A stretch of 64,000 bases of DNA, taken from positions 1-64,000 of the forward strand of contig NZ_JACIGK010000007.1 of the NCBI RefSeq assembly GCF_014197915.1. Direction: 5' to 3'. The notes beneath the pieces were generated by a model. The model had not been told where the DNA came from. It searched no databases and saw only the letters and a list, made by a program, of their open reading frames with translations. Position numbers and translations under genes: made by a program. Shown piece after piece: positions 49,759 through 59,325 of this stretch (the stretch's first letter is position 1; every line of letters begins with the position of its first letter). This stretch comes from Roseospira visakhapatnamensis (lineage in GTDB: Bacteria > Pseudomonadota > Alphaproteobacteria > Rhodospirillales > Rhodospirillaceae).

Positions 49759-50328
49759 TATCTTGGTGCCACCGGTCCGGGGATGAAGCCCCCGGGTCCC
49801 TCTCTCGAACAGGCCCCGTCAAGATGACGCGGTCGCATCACAAGGACGGCGAAGCTGGTCTTTTTTCCGTGTTCTTGCCCACCCCCACTCCGGCCTTCAG
49901 GGCTTTTTCCCTGTCCCCAGTTTCCGGGGCACGACCTCCCTAAACCCAGGCTCCGGCGCCTGTGACGCTGGGCCCCCTTTTTCTTCAGGCGACGAAACGG
50001 TACGCAAACACCGGAAAAGAGTCACGCAATTTTTGACCGAATGATGTCAACACCCCGGATTAATTATGCCTTCATTTCGGTCGCCAGGGTCTTTCTGGTC
50101 AGGATGTAAGCAATTCGACGAACAACAGGCGGCGACACGCCCTTCAAGAGGCGAGCCTCCCCACAAAACACAATCAAAACACGATTTCCCTGTATTGGGT
50201 TCCCGTGACCACCGTCCCGGTCCCATCGGGACCGTTCACGCCTTGTCAGGGACTGTCTGGCAGACTGCGAGTCGGGACGGGACCGTCGAGTCTCGCCCCC
50301 CCTTTCGTTGTCCGCGCGGGAGACCGCC
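49759..50328. other. 570-base gene-poor spacer, AT-richer
   Basis: No gene is supported. The stretch 49855-50060 is unusual for this window: pyrimidine-rich runs (TCTTTTTT at 49859, CCCCCTTTTTCTT near 49974), a CAGGG-CTTTTT-CCCTG hairpin near 49898-49913, then an A-rich tract to about 50190. A 92-codon minus-strand frame at 50064-50342 lacks family features or a ribosome site. A small RNA or acquired remnant is possible. Confidence 0.35.
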
Positions 50329-51060
50329 ATGCTCGCCGCCATCCCTCATCCCGGCCCCCGGCCCCCGCCGGCGCGGATCGCCCGCGTCGCGGCCGTCGCC
50401 CTCGCCCTTCTGGTCCCGACAGCCCTGTCGCCCGCCGGCGCCCAGCAGATGCCGCAGCCCCTGATCGGCCCCGAAGCCCTGGCGCCGCCCCGGCCACGGG
50501 TGCCCCCGCCGGCACCGGCGCCACAACCCGCGCCCACCATGGTTCCCGCGCCGCAGCCCGCGCCCACCACGGTGCCGGCGCCACCGGCCGCCCGGGCCAC
50601 GGCCCCGGCGCCCCCGGCGGCGCGCCCCGGCCTGCTGCGGATCGATGCCCGCGTCTGCCGCCGCCTGGTGGACCACATCCCCGATCCGGACGTCACCTAC
50701 CGGCCCGGGGTGGACGTGCGCGGCCGCCCGGTGGTGCCGGCCGACGCCACCGACTGGTCGCAGTTCGCGGCCCTGGTGCCCGACACCCTCACCTTCCATA
50801 TCGCCGTGGACCCGCTGGAGGCCGCCGATCTGCCCGCGCCCCGTGGCATCGAGACCCCGGAGGCCATCCTGGGCACGGTCACCTACGACCTGGTCCGCAA
50901 CCGGTTCCTGATCAACGGCCGACCCCTGATCACCGGCCAGCAGGACGCGCTGGCCTGGGCCTGCCGCCAGGGGCTGAGCGGCCGCGTCCGCCCGGGGCGC
51001 GTGATCTATCCTCCCGGCTACGGCGGACCGCCGTTGCCAGAGCCGAAGCCCATGCCCTAG
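50329..51060 (+). CDS. proline-rich exported protein
   Basis: 243 residues. A signal peptide ends near residue 38 (LSPAGAQQ). Residues 60-100 are decapeptide repeats (APQPAPTMVP, APQPAPTTVP) followed by PAPPAARA/PAPPAARP, probably a flexible periplasmic linker. The C-terminal 140 residues form a compact domain with RIDARVCRRLVDHIPDPDV and YDLVRNRFLINGRPL and two Cys. The family was not recognised. The ATG at 50329 has GGGAGA upstream. Two large hairpins follow before proS. Confidence 0.75.
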   Translation: MLAAIPHPGPRPPPARIARVAAVALALLVPTALSPAGAQQMPQPLIGPEALAPPRPRVPPPAPAPQPAPTMVPAPQPAPTTVPAPPAARATAPAPPAARPGLLRIDARVCRRLVDHIPDPDVTYRPGVDVRGRPVVPADATDWSQFAALVPDTLTFHIAVDPLEAADLPAPRGIETPEAILGTVTYDLVRNRFLINGRPLITGQQDALAWACRQGLSGRVRPGRVIYPPGYGGPPLPEPKPMP

Positions 51061-51062
51061 CA

Positions 51063-51112
51063 CACCGATTCTGACAAAAGACGCAGTCTGCATTCTTTTG
51101 TCTGCATCGGTG
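51063..51112. terminator. long hairpin after the proline-rich protein gene
   Basis: Nested arms: CACCGAT (51063-51069) with ATCGGTG (51106-51112), and GACAAAAGA (51073-51081) with TCTTTTGTC (51094-51102), plus an inner GCA/TGC. It begins 2 bases after the stop codon. The internal TCTTTTG can serve as a T-tract for a shorter stem, so it is probably a terminator. Confidence 0.6.
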
Positions 51113-51130
51113 CCCTTAATTCAAAACGGT

Positions 51131-51181
51131 GTGCAGCGACTAATGCCGTCAAGGATGCTTTCCTCGACGGCGTCGCTGCAC
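51131..51181 (+). promoter_or_regulatory. proS: large hairpin in the proS leader
   Basis: A perfect 10-bp base GTGCAGCGAC (51131-51140) / GTCGCTGCAC (51172-51181), a TAAT bulge, then GCCGTC (51145-51150) / GACGGC (51166-51171) and AGGA/TCCT around TGCTT. That is about 20 pairs in 51 bases, ending 46 bases before the proS ATG. No T-run follows, so a leader or translation-control element is more likely than a terminator. Confidence 0.5.
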
Positions 51182-51227
51182 TAGAGTACGCGCCAGCCTG
51201 GCCTCTCACGCAACCGGGGACCTATCC

Positions 51228-52532
51228 ATGCGGCTGTCGCGCTACTTCCTGCCCACGCTGAAGGAAACACCGTCCGAGGCGCAAATTGTCTCCCACCGCC
51301 TGATGCTGCGGGCCGGCCTGATCCGCCAGCACGCGGCGGGCATCTACACCTGGCTGCCGCTGGGCTTCGCGGTGCTGAGGAAGATCGAGCAGATCGTGCG
51401 CGAGGAACAGAACCGCGCCGGCGCCCAGGAACTGCTGATGCCCACGATCCAGTCGGCGGACCTGTGGCGGGAAAGCGGCCGCTACGACGACTACGGCAAG
51501 GAAATGCTGCGCATCACGGACCGCCACGACCGCGACCTGCTGTACGGGCCGACGGCGGAGGAGGTCATCACCGATGTCTTCCGGAACGCCGTGCGCAGCT
51601 ACAAGGACCTGCCCAAGACGCTCTACCACATCCAGTGGAAGTTCCGCGACGAGGTGCGGCCGCGCTTCGGCATCATGCGCGGACGCGAGTTCCTGATGAA
51701 GGACGCCTACTCCTTCGACCTGGACAGCGACGCGGCGCGCCACTCCTACAACCAGATGTTCGTGGCCTACCTGCGCACCTTCGCCCGCCTGGGCCTGAAG
51801 GCCATTCCGCTGCGCGCCGAGACCGGCCCCATCGGCGGCGACCTGAGCCACGAGTTCATCGTTCTGGCCTCCACCGGCGAGAGCGAGGTGCACTGTCATC
51901 GCGCCTTGCTGGACAAGACAATCCCCGACGACGTGGATTACGACGGCGACCTTCAGCCGCTGGTGAATGACTGGACCGGCCTCTACGCCGCCGCCGACGA
52001 CATGCACGACGTCACCAAGGCGGCCTCGCTGGGCGGGTCGCTGGTGACCGCGCGCGGCATCGAGGTGGGGCACATCTTCCACTTCGGCACCAAGTACTCG
52101 AAGCCCATGGGCGCCACCGTCACCGGCCCGGACGGCGAGGACGTGACCGTCGCCATGGGCAGCTACGGCATCGGCGTCTCCCGCCTGGTGGGCGCCATCA
52201 TCGAGGCCAGCCACGACGACAACGGCATCATCTGGCCGGAGTCCGTGGCGCCCTTCCACGTGGGCCTGCTCAATCTGAAGGCCGGCGACACGGCCACCGA
52301 CGAAACCTGCGCCCGCCTCTACCAGGCCCTGGGACCGGACCGCGTGCTCTACGACGACCGCGACGAGCGCGCCGGCGCCAAGTTCGCCGCCATGGACCTG
52401 ATCGGACTGCCCTGGCAGGTGATCGTCGGCCCCAAGGGCGTGGCCAAGGGCATGGTGGAACTCAAGAACCGCGCCACCGGCGCCCGTGAGGAGGTCTCGG
52501 TCGACAGCGCGCTGGCGCGCCTGGCGGTCTGA
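51228..52532 (+). CDS. proS: prolyl-tRNA synthetase, short alphaproteobacterial type
   Basis: 434 residues, the short form without the editing insertion of E. coli ProRS. Class II motifs are visible: [20 protein letters not shown] (motif 1 area), [20 protein letters not shown] (motif 2) and [21 protein letters not shown] (motif 3). The anticodon-binding end is [21 protein letters not shown]. It charges tRNA-Pro. lolC-lolD follow downstream, an order common in this class. A large hairpin precedes the start. Confidence 0.96.
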   Translation: MRLSRYFLPTLKETPSEAQIVSHRLMLRAGLIRQHAAGIYTWLPLGFAVLRKIEQIVREEQNRAGAQELLMPTIQSADLWRESGRYDDYGKEMLRITDRHDRDLLYGPTAEEVITDVFRNAVRSYKDLPKTLYHIQWKFRDEVRPRFGIMRGREFLMKDAYSFDLDSDAARHSYNQMFVAYLRTFARLGLKAIPLRAETGPIGGDLSHEFIVLASTGESEVHCHRALLDKTIPDDVDYDGDLQPLVNDWTGLYAAADDMHDVTKAASLGGSLVTARGIEVGHIFHFGTKYSKPMGATVTGPDGEDVTVAMGSYGIGVSRLVGAIIEASHDDNGIIWPESVAPFHVGLLNLKAGDTATDETCARLYQALGPDRVLYDDRDERAGAKFAAMDLIGLPWQVIVGPKGVAKGMVELKNRATGAREEVSVDSALARLAV

Positions 52533-52814
52533 TTTTGGCCAGCTTTGGATGGCGTTCTGGAGGGTGTTGGTCGGGTTCGCGCGGGTGACCAGGGACAGCC
52601 GCCCTCCGGAGTCGATCTCATGCCATCCCGTCACACCGCCGCGACACTCCCCCCGCCCCTCCCCGTCCTGGAGAGGATCGCCGCTCCCGCCCGCACCGCC
52701 TCGGTCGCATGACCCCGGTCAGACCGGGCGCGCGGAGGCTCCGCCCGCCGGGACGGAGGGACGCCGGGCGGGGATGTTCACGGGCCCTTGTCCAAGCCGG
52801 GAGACCCACACCCC

Positions 52815-54062
52815 ATGTTCTCCGCCTTCGAACGCATGATGGCCCTGCGCTATCTGCGCGCCCGCCGCAAGGAGGGCTTCGTCTCGGTCATCGCCGGCTT
52901 CTCGCTGGCCGGAATCGCGCTCGGGGTCGCCACCCTGATCATCGTCATGGCGGTGATGAACGGCTTTCGCCAGGACCTGATGGGCCGCATCCTCGGCTTC
53001 AATGGCCACCTGTCGGTGTACGGCGCCGGCGCCGGCATCAGCCAGTACATGGAGTTGGCCGACCAGGTGCGCGGCGCGGACGGGGTGGTCTCGGTGCTCC
53101 CCACCGTCGAGGGCCAGGTGATGGTCACCAGCCACGGCGAGAGCCGGGGCGCCATGGTGCGCGGCGTGGCCCCCGAGCGTCTGGCCGAGCGCGCCACCCT
53201 GGCCGACGCGGTGGTCGCCGGCTCCCTGGACGCCCTGACCGGCGGCGACGCGGTGATGATCGGCACCCGCCTCGCCGACCGCCTGGGGCTCGCCCTCGGC
53301 GGCGACCTCACGCTGATCTCGCCCAAGGGCAAGGTGACCGCCTTCGGCTCGGTCCCGCGCATCAAGACCTACACCATCGTCGCCCTCTACGAGGTCGGCA
53401 TGTACGAGTTCGACCTGGGCTTCGTGTTCCTGCCCCTGGAGGCCGCCCAGGTCTACTTCCAGATGCCCGATCAGGTCAGCTACCTCGACGTGACCGTCTC
53501 CGACCCCGACCAGGTGCGCGACGTCACCGGCGCCATCGCCGGCACGCCCCTGAACCAGGGCGTCCGGCTGCGCGACTGGCGGCACACCAACGCCACCTTT
53601 TTCAACGCGCTCCAGGTGGAGCGCAACGTGATGTTCCTGATCCTGACGCTGATCATCCTGGTGGCGGCGTTCAACATCATCTCCGGCCTGATCATGCTGG
53701 TGAAGGACAAGGCCCGCGACATCGCCATCCTGCGCACCATGGGCGCGACGCGGGGGGCGGTCATGCGGGTGTTCTTCCTGGCCGGGGCCAGCGTCGGCAT
53801 CGTCGGCACCACGGCCGGCGTGGTGCTCGGGGTGGTGTTCTGCGACAACATCGAAAGCATCCGCCAGGCCCTGCAAAGCCTGACGGGGACCGAGTTGTTC
53901 TCCCCGGAAATCTACTTCCTGTCGCGTATGCCCGCCGAGATGGACCCCACGGAGGTGATCTCGGTGGCCCTGATGTCGCTGGGACTCAGCCTGGCGGCGA
54001 CGCTGTATCCGTCGTGGCGGGCGGCGCGCACCGATCCCGTGGAGGCGCTGCGCTATGAATAA
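52815..54062 (+). CDS. lolC: lipoprotein-releasing ABC transporter permease LolC/E
   Basis: 415 residues. One N-terminal membrane helix (about 22-46), a large periplasmic domain and three C-terminal helices (about 275-300, 320-350, 375-400) match the FtsX/MacB fold. [20 protein letters not shown] opens the protein, and [20 protein letters not shown] is the coupling region. It releases mature lipoproteins from the inner membrane to LolA. A single LolC/E-type protein likely forms a homodimer with LolD, as in many alphaproteobacteria. It overlaps lolD by 8 bases. Confidence 0.93.
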   Translation: MFSAFERMMALRYLRARRKEGFVSVIAGFSLAGIALGVATLIIVMAVMNGFRQDLMGRILGFNGHLSVYGAGAGISQYMELADQVRGADGVVSVLPTVEGQVMVTSHGESRGAMVRGVAPERLAERATLADAVVAGSLDALTGGDAVMIGTRLADRLGLALGGDLTLISPKGKVTAFGSVPRIKTYTIVALYEVGMYEFDLGFVFLPLEAAQVYFQMPDQVSYLDVTVSDPDQVRDVTGAIAGTPLNQGVRLRDWRHTNATFFNALQVERNVMFLILTLIILVAAFNIISGLIMLVKDKARDIAILRTMGATRGAVMRVFFLAGASVGIVGTTAGVVLGVVFCDNIESIRQALQSLTGTELFSPEIYFLSRMPAEMDPTEVISVALMSLGLSLAATLYPSWRAARTDPVEALRYE

Positions 54063-54756
54063 GCCGACCGAAACCGCGCCCCCGGCCCTGGCCCTGGAGG
54101 CCGTGGAGCGCCGCTTTCACCAGGCCGACGCGCCACCCCTGGAGGTGCTGCGCCGCGCGACCCTGACCCTGCGGGCCGGCGAGATCGTCGCCCTGGTGGG
54201 GCCATCGGGCTCCGGCAAGTCCACCCTGTTGCAGATCGCCGGCCTGCTGGAGCGGCCGGACGCCGGCCGCGTGCTGCTGGCGGGCGAGGATGCCGGCGGC
54301 CTTGGTGACGGCGGGCGCACCCGCCTGCGGCGGCGGGACCTGGGGTTCGTCTACCAGTACCACCACTTGCTGCCCGAGTTCTCCGCCGAGGAAAACGTCG
54401 TCATCCCGCAGATGATCGCCGGCATCGGCCGGCGCGCGGCGCGCGCGCGGGCGCGCGACCTGCTGGAGCGGCTGGGCCTGGGGCCGCGCGTCAAGCACCG
54501 GCCCGGGCAGCTTTCGGGTGGCGAGCAGCAGCGGGTGGCCATCGCCCGGGCGCTGGCCAACGCCCCCCGGGTGCTGCTGGCCGACGAGCCCACCGGCAAC
54601 CTGGACCCGAAGACCGCCGATGGCGTTTTCGGCGAGTTGCTGCGGCTGGTGCGCGACGAGGGCCTGGCCGCCCTGATCGCCACCCACAACCCGGATCTCG
54701 CCCGCCGCATGGACCGGGTGGTGACGCTCCGGAACGGCGCCGTGGTGGCGGGGTAA
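54055..54756 (+). CDS. lolD: lipoprotein-releasing ABC transporter ATPase LolD
   Basis: 233 residues. Walker [10 protein letters not shown], the signature [17 protein letters not shown], Walker [13 protein letters not shown] and the H-loop [12 protein letters not shown] are all present. [18 protein letters not shown] is typical for LolD/MacB. It powers lipoprotein release with LolC. Its ATG lies inside the end of lolC, so expression is coupled. A CATGG palindrome begins right after its stop. Confidence 0.95.
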   Translation: MNKPTETAPPALALEAVERRFHQADAPPLEVLRRATLTLRAGEIVALVGPSGSGKSTLLQIAGLLERPDAGRVLLAGEDAGGLGDGGRTRLRRRDLGFVYQYHHLLPEFSAEENVVIPQMIAGIGRRAARARARDLLERLGLGPRVKHRPGQLSGGEQQRVAIARALANAPRVLLADEPTGNLDPKTADGVFGELLRLVRDEGLAALIATHNPDLARRMDRVVTLRNGAVVAG

Positions 54757-54757
54757 C

Positions 54758-54790
54758 GCCACCGGTCATTGATCGACCATGGCCGTTGCC
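54758..54790. repeat. CATGG-centred palindrome, copy c (degenerate)
   Basis: Starts one base after the lolD stop: CCACCGGTCAT and ATGGCCGTTGC around TGATCGACC. Compared with copies a and b the arms have one mismatch and the loop is longer. It would still form an RNA hairpin at the operon's 3' end. Confidence 0.4.
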
Positions 54791-55305
54791 CTCCAGAGCC
54801 GGCCCCCCTCCCTACCGGTCGACTCGCCCGGGCTCGGCGCGCCACCAGGCCGAGCCCGGATACCGTTGGCCGCCTTCGCCCGGCGAGCGACGCCACTCCC
54901 GGTAGCCCTTCTGACGATTATGTTATCGCCTCATACACTGAATGCGTACAATTCCTACCAAAACAGTGGGATTTGCATGTTTGTGCTGTATTCGAAATGA
55001 ATATCTTTGACAGCGTGTAAAACTCACGCCCATGCTCGGGTCGATTGTTGCGGCCGACTCTTCCCCGTGGCGCGGGCGCGCCCGTCGGGCCCGGTCTCCG
55101 TCGCGGCATCGGCAACCGGAGGCACACCGGCCGCACACCCCGCACCTAAGACCAGCGGCGGACGCGTGCGACGTATCCGCCCCAGCCCAAAAAACAGGCA
55201 CCGTGACGCGGTGCCTGGGCCGGCCAAGGACATCAACGATCCTGGTCAAGGGCCGCTGGCACACCAGCGCGACAGGCCTGCGGCGCGAACCCTGGAGGGA
55301 CGGTC
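54791..55305. other. 515-base spacer with AT-rich island before the GH18 gene
   Basis: No gene is supported. Bases 54915-55022 are clearly AT-rich (for example GATTATGTTATCGCC, TTTGCATGTTTGTGCTG and TTTGACAGCGTGTAAAAC), unlike the surrounding sequence, and probably contain the GH18 promoter. A TTGACA box is present near 55007 but no well-spaced -10 box was found. Base composition hints at horizontally acquired or regulatory DNA. Confidence 0.45.
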
Positions 55306-56187
55306 ATGACGACGACACCCCGGATGGTCAACGCCTGGATCTTCCTGAACGAGGACGAGCCCCCGAACACGACCTACTCCGATCCCTCCAGTTGCTACCA
55401 GAGCCTGATCACCCGGGACGTCTATGGCGCGGTGGATGTCCTGTACCTGTGCTTCGCCACCACCGTTCCCGTCGGCCCGCACACCGTGCCCTCGCCCCCC
55501 CAGGCTCCGGCGGGCAGCTACACCCTCCAGATGGGTGCGGCCTCCCATCCGAAGCATCTGACGAACCAGGACTACATGGACTGGATCATCCGCGACGCGC
55601 GGGTGACCAACCCCGAGATCCGCATCGCCATGACCCTGAACTGGGGCGACGGCGCGCTCCTGTCCGCCATCTTCGACAACAGCCCGTTCCCGCCGGAGCA
55701 GGCGGCCGAGCACTTCGCGACCAATCTGGTCGCCTATCTGCGGCACTACGGCCTGGACGGGTTCGACCTGGATTGGGAATCGCCCCTGTGCGACGACACC
55801 ACGCAGGAGCAGTTCCGCCTGCTGGTCATCGCCATCGGGTCGCATTTCGAGGCCCAGACCGACCGAAAGTACATCCTCACCCTGTCACCGGCGGCGGTCG
55901 GCCACCTGGATGCCCCGGCGGTGAACCGGTACATGGATTTTATCAATCTGCAACTCTACTCGGGGTTCACGGACCCGGCCGCCTTCACCGCCGCCGGCGT
56001 CGATCCCGGCCTGTTCGCCTATGGCGCCAAGTTCGAGTCCAGCTACCAGACCGCCAAGGGCGCCTACGACGACAACACGGCCCACTACGGGTACTCGATT
56101 TTCACCTGCTGGCGTCTGAACTCGGACAACTACGCGTTCGAGCAGACGCAGCAGAAGGCCCTGCACGCTCTTGTTTTTCCGGACTGA
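55306..56187 (+). CDS. glycoside hydrolase family 18 protein (chitinase/ENGase-like)
   Basis: 293 residues with a single GH18 barrel. The catalytic DxxDxDxE motif is DGFDLDWE at 151-158, with Glu158 the proton donor. YGAVDVLYLCFATT and MDFINLQLYSGFTDPAAF fit the flanking strands; the latter has Gln-Leu-Tyr where chitinases usually show Met-x-Tyr-Asp. It should cut beta-1,4-GlcNAc links in chitin, peptidoglycan-like or glycan substrates. No signal peptide is visible, odd for a chitinase. A small exported protein gene follows after 75 bases. Confidence 0.82.
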   Translation: MTTTPRMVNAWIFLNEDEPPNTTYSDPSSCYQSLITRDVYGAVDVLYLCFATTVPVGPHTVPSPPQAPAGSYTLQMGAASHPKHLTNQDYMDWIIRDARVTNPEIRIAMTLNWGDGALLSAIFDNSPFPPEQAAEHFATNLVAYLRHYGLDGFDLDWESPLCDDTTQEQFRLLVIAIGSHFEAQTDRKYILTLSPAAVGHLDAPAVNRYMDFINLQLYSGFTDPAAFTAAGVDPGLFAYGAKFESSYQTAKGAYDDNTAHYGYSIFTCWRLNSDNYAFEQTQQKALHALVFPD

Positions 56188-56262
56188 CCCCGCTCCGACA
56201 CCCGGTGCGGGTCCAGGGTCTTCCGCCGAACCCTCCTCTTCACCACGAGAAGGATCAGCCTC

Positions 56263-56604
56263 ATGCGTGCTTCCGCTTTTCTCGCCATTGCCGCCGCCGC
56301 GATCACCCTGGCGGCCATGCCCGCCCGGGCCGACACCGTGGAGATCACCGCCGTCACCGACATGTCGGAGCCGTCGGGAACGATCACCTCGTCCAACACC
56401 ATGTCCTTCACCGGCACCGAAAAAATCATGTTCAAGGTGATGGGCAAGACCTGCACCTGGGTGGGCTCGGCCGCCGGCTCGGTGCCCAAGGGCTGCAACT
56501 ACGGCCTGACGGTGAACATGAGCACCGGTAAGCTGTCCGACCCCACCAGCCTGGACAACCCGGTGTGCACCCAGACGTCGGACATGCTGGCGAACTGCAA
56601 GTAA
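56263..56604 (+). CDS. small exported protein beside GH18
   Basis: 113 residues. A clean signal peptide (1-23, ITLAAMPARA then DT) gives a mature protein of about 90 residues that is rich in Ser, Thr, Gly and Val, with four Cys in the mature part (KTCTWVG, KGCNYG, NPVCTQ, ANCK), suggesting two disulfides. No family was recognised. An AGAAGGATCAG ribosome site lies close upstream. Its place 75 bases after the GH18 gene and before a shared terminator suggests a two-gene unit. Confidence 0.75.
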   Translation: MRASAFLAIAAAAITLAAMPARADTVEITAVTDMSEPSGTITSSNTMSFTGTEKIMFKVMGKTCTWVGSAAGSVPKGCNYGLTVNMSTGKLSDPTSLDNPVCTQTSDMLANCK

Positions 56605-56649
56605 ACCCTACGGCGAACGACCGTGGGTCGGTCGCGGCATTTCAACGCA

Positions 56650-56670
56650 ACGGTCATGCTTCATGACCGT
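56650..56670. repeat. ACGGTCATG palindrome, copy d (divergent)
   Basis: A perfect 9-bp palindrome ACGGTCATG / CATGACCGT around CTT, 46 bases after the small exported protein stop. It shares GGTCATG with copies a-c but lacks the CCACC flank. Confidence 0.35.
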
Positions 56671-56785
56671 GCGCGACCGGAGGGCATGGCGGCGCGACAG
56701 AACGTCGCCCGCGATGTCCGGACAACGCCACCGGTGTTCGCCCGGTGACGATGCCGGAGTTCTCCTCCCTCTCCGGCCTCCCTTG

Positions 56786-56841
56786 GCCGTGCGGGGTCTC
56801 GGGCCGAGACCCCGGCCCCGGATCCCGCACGGCTCTTTTTT
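56786..56841 (+). terminator. rho-independent terminator of the GH18 unit
   Basis: Arms GCCGTGCGGG (56786-56795) and CCCGCACGGC (56824-56833), followed directly by TCTTTTTT. A competing inner stem GGGGTCTCG / CGAGACCCC (56793-56801, 56805-56813) overlaps the first arm. It lies 180 bases after the last coding base. The rest of 56605-56975 holds no supported gene. Confidence 0.85.
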
Positions 56842-56975
56842 CGCCATCCTGTCTCCTGGTCCCGGCGTCGCGAGGCCGTTCCGACCCTGACACCGTGGGC
56901 ACGCGCCCCCTTTCGCCGCCCGTCCCCCGGCGTTAGGCTGAGCACGTTCGTTCTTAGCTTGCCGGGAGACCCAAG

Positions 56976-57770
56976 ATGCCCATCCTGAGCCGTCGGCAGG
57001 CGCTGCGCCTGCCCCTGATCGCTGTCCTGGGCGGCATGGCGCACACCGCCGCCGCCTCGTCAGCCCATGCCCAGGCCACGGCGACCGTGTTCGCCGACCC
57101 CTCCCTGAAACCCGCCCTGACCAGCCTCATTCCGGCGTTCCGCAAGGAAACCGGCGCCGGCCTGATGTTCGCCTATGGCGACGCCAAGGGGGCGGTGGGA
57201 AGCAGTGACCGGCTGGTGCACGACGTCATCCTTCTCGCCGGCCGCGAGGCCATGGCCCCGTTCGTGCCGTCGGGCCAGGTGGAGACCCCTGTGGATCTGG
57301 CGACCGGCGGACTGGCCCTGGTGGCCGCGCCGGGCCTGGCCGAACCGGTCGCCGTGTCCCGGGACATGGCGTGGGAGTCGTGGGTGAGCGAGCGCCGCCC
57401 GCTCACCGTCGTGGATCCGGAGATCGACGCCCTGGGCCAGCGGGCGATGGACGCCTTGCGCTCCATGGGCTGGGGGGAGGGGGTGTCGAAGTCGATACAC
57501 CTGGCGCCGTCCATGCGCGCGGTGCTGGACCTGGTGGCCCGGGGCGAGGCCGGCCTGGGCGTGGCCCACGCCAGCGCCGCCGCCGCCGACGGGCGGGTCC
57601 GCGTGGTCGGGCCGCTGCCGCCCGACACGTATCCGCCGGTGGTCTATCAGGTGGCGATCCGCCAGGGCGTGGCGGCGGACTCGCCGGCGCGCGCCTTCGT
57701 GCACTTCCTGTATGGGGACGCCGGCCGCCGCGCGCTGCGAACCGCCGGCGTCACGCCGCTGGTGCCATGA
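56976..57770 (+). CDS. ModA-like periplasmic substrate-binding protein
   Basis: 264 residues. The N-terminus SRRQALRLPLIAVLGGMA looks like a Tat-type or Sec signal, cleaved near AHAQ. The mature part reads like type II binding proteins for molybdate/tungstate: ATVFADPSLKPALTSLIPAF, LVARGEAGLGVAHASAA and ARAFVHFLYGDAGRRALRTAG near the end. Anion-binding Ser/Thr residues are less clear (GSSDRLVHDV). No permease or ATPase gene adjoins, so transport is not assured and the ligand is unknown. Confidence 0.75.
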   Translation: MPILSRRQALRLPLIAVLGGMAHTAAASSAHAQATATVFADPSLKPALTSLIPAFRKETGAGLMFAYGDAKGAVGSSDRLVHDVILLAGREAMAPFVPSGQVETPVDLATGGLALVAAPGLAEPVAVSRDMAWESWVSERRPLTVVDPEIDALGQRAMDALRSMGWGEGVSKSIHLAPSMRAVLDLVARGEAGLGVAHASAAAADGRVRVVGPLPPDTYPPVVYQVAIRQGVAADSPARAFVHFLYGDAGRRALRTAGVTPLVP

Positions 57771-57782
57771 TCCACCGCGCGG

Positions 57783-58769
<987 letters not shown>

Positions 58770-58918
58770 GATGTGTCCTCCGTCATGCCATGGACGTGCT
58801 GGGGAACTGCTGGCCAAGACGGTGGACCGAGGGCGGGGTGGGCGTCAACCGTGACGATCCGGCGGCGGCGCCAAACCGGCCGGCGCGGCGCGATGTCACG
58901 AGGGTCAAGGCGGGAGGC

Positions 58919-58948
58919 TGGCGCGCCCGTTCGAACTTTGTTCGAACT
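58919..58948 (-). repeat. partial copy of the tRNA-Arg 3' end
   Basis: Plus-strand TGGCGCGCCCG at 58919-58929 is identical to the tRNA 3' end at 58984-58994 (CCA, discriminator and acceptor strand). It continues with two GTTCGAAC palindromes at 58929-58936 and 58940-58947, resembling T-loops. It looks like a degenerate tRNA fragment or a duplicated attachment site. Confidence 0.5.
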
Positions 58949-58954
58949 CCCTTC

Positions 58955-58987
58955 AAAAAAGAGGACGGCCATTCCTGAAGGAATGGC
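58955..58987 (-). terminator. probable terminator overlapping the tRNA 3' end
   Basis: The stem GCCATTCC (58968-58975) / GGAATGGC (58980-58987) with a TGAA loop begins, on the minus strand, inside the discriminator-CCA of the tRNA. A run of six T (58955-58960 on the minus strand) follows 7 bases later. The gap makes it a weak intrinsic terminator. Confidence 0.5.
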
Positions 58988-59060
58988 GCGCCCGAAGGGA
59001 TTCGAACCCCTGACCTTCGCCTCCGGAGGGCGACGCTCTATCCAGCTGAGCTACGGGCGC
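58984..59060 (-). tRNA. tRNA-Arg (anticodon CCG)
   Basis: A 77-base cloverleaf reads cleanly: acceptor GCGCCCG / CGGGCGC, D arm GCTC / GAGC, anticodon stem TCGCC / GGCGA with loop CTCCGGA (anticodon CCG), variable AGGTC, T arm AGGGG-TTCGAAT-CCCTT, discriminator G and encoded CCA. It reads CGG codons. It stands alone between acuI and the XRE gene; its 3' end is partly repeated 65 bases downstream. Confidence 0.97.
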
Positions 59061-59325
59061 ACACGCGGGGCGGATCAAGGCCGCGCCGCGAAGGAGGGCG
59101 ACAGTAGCCCATCGGCGGGGGCGGCGCAATGGGGGTGTTGGCGAGGACGTCGGGTCCGGCCGCCCGTCCCGGACGAGACCCTCGGCCATTCCTGCCCAGG
59201 GCCTGGGTCATTCTTGCCGGGGGGCCATGTCGTGGCCGGCGCGGGCGACGCGCCCGTGGTCCCCACGCCCAAGAGGACCCAGTGTGTCGATGACGCGGAG
59301 GGTGGCCACCGTCCAGGTGGGGTGG

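Noticed and set aside
46736-49822. A very long open frame on the minus strand opposite serC and serA (also similar ones opposite htpX/rsmB, 764-3016, and along ffh/trmD shadows).
   Set aside because: The opposite strand encodes unmistakable SerC and SerA. The antisense translation is His/Gly/Arg/Gln-rich without family features, as expected from third-position GC bias.
50064-50342. A 92-codon minus-strand gene upstream of the proline-rich protein.
   Set aside because: No ribosome site, no family, no conserved features, and its 5' half overlaps the leader and start of the opposing gene.
54769-55020. An 83-codon plus-strand frame running into the AT-rich island.
   Set aside because: It overlaps the palindrome after lolD, has mixed composition across its length and no recognisable protein features.
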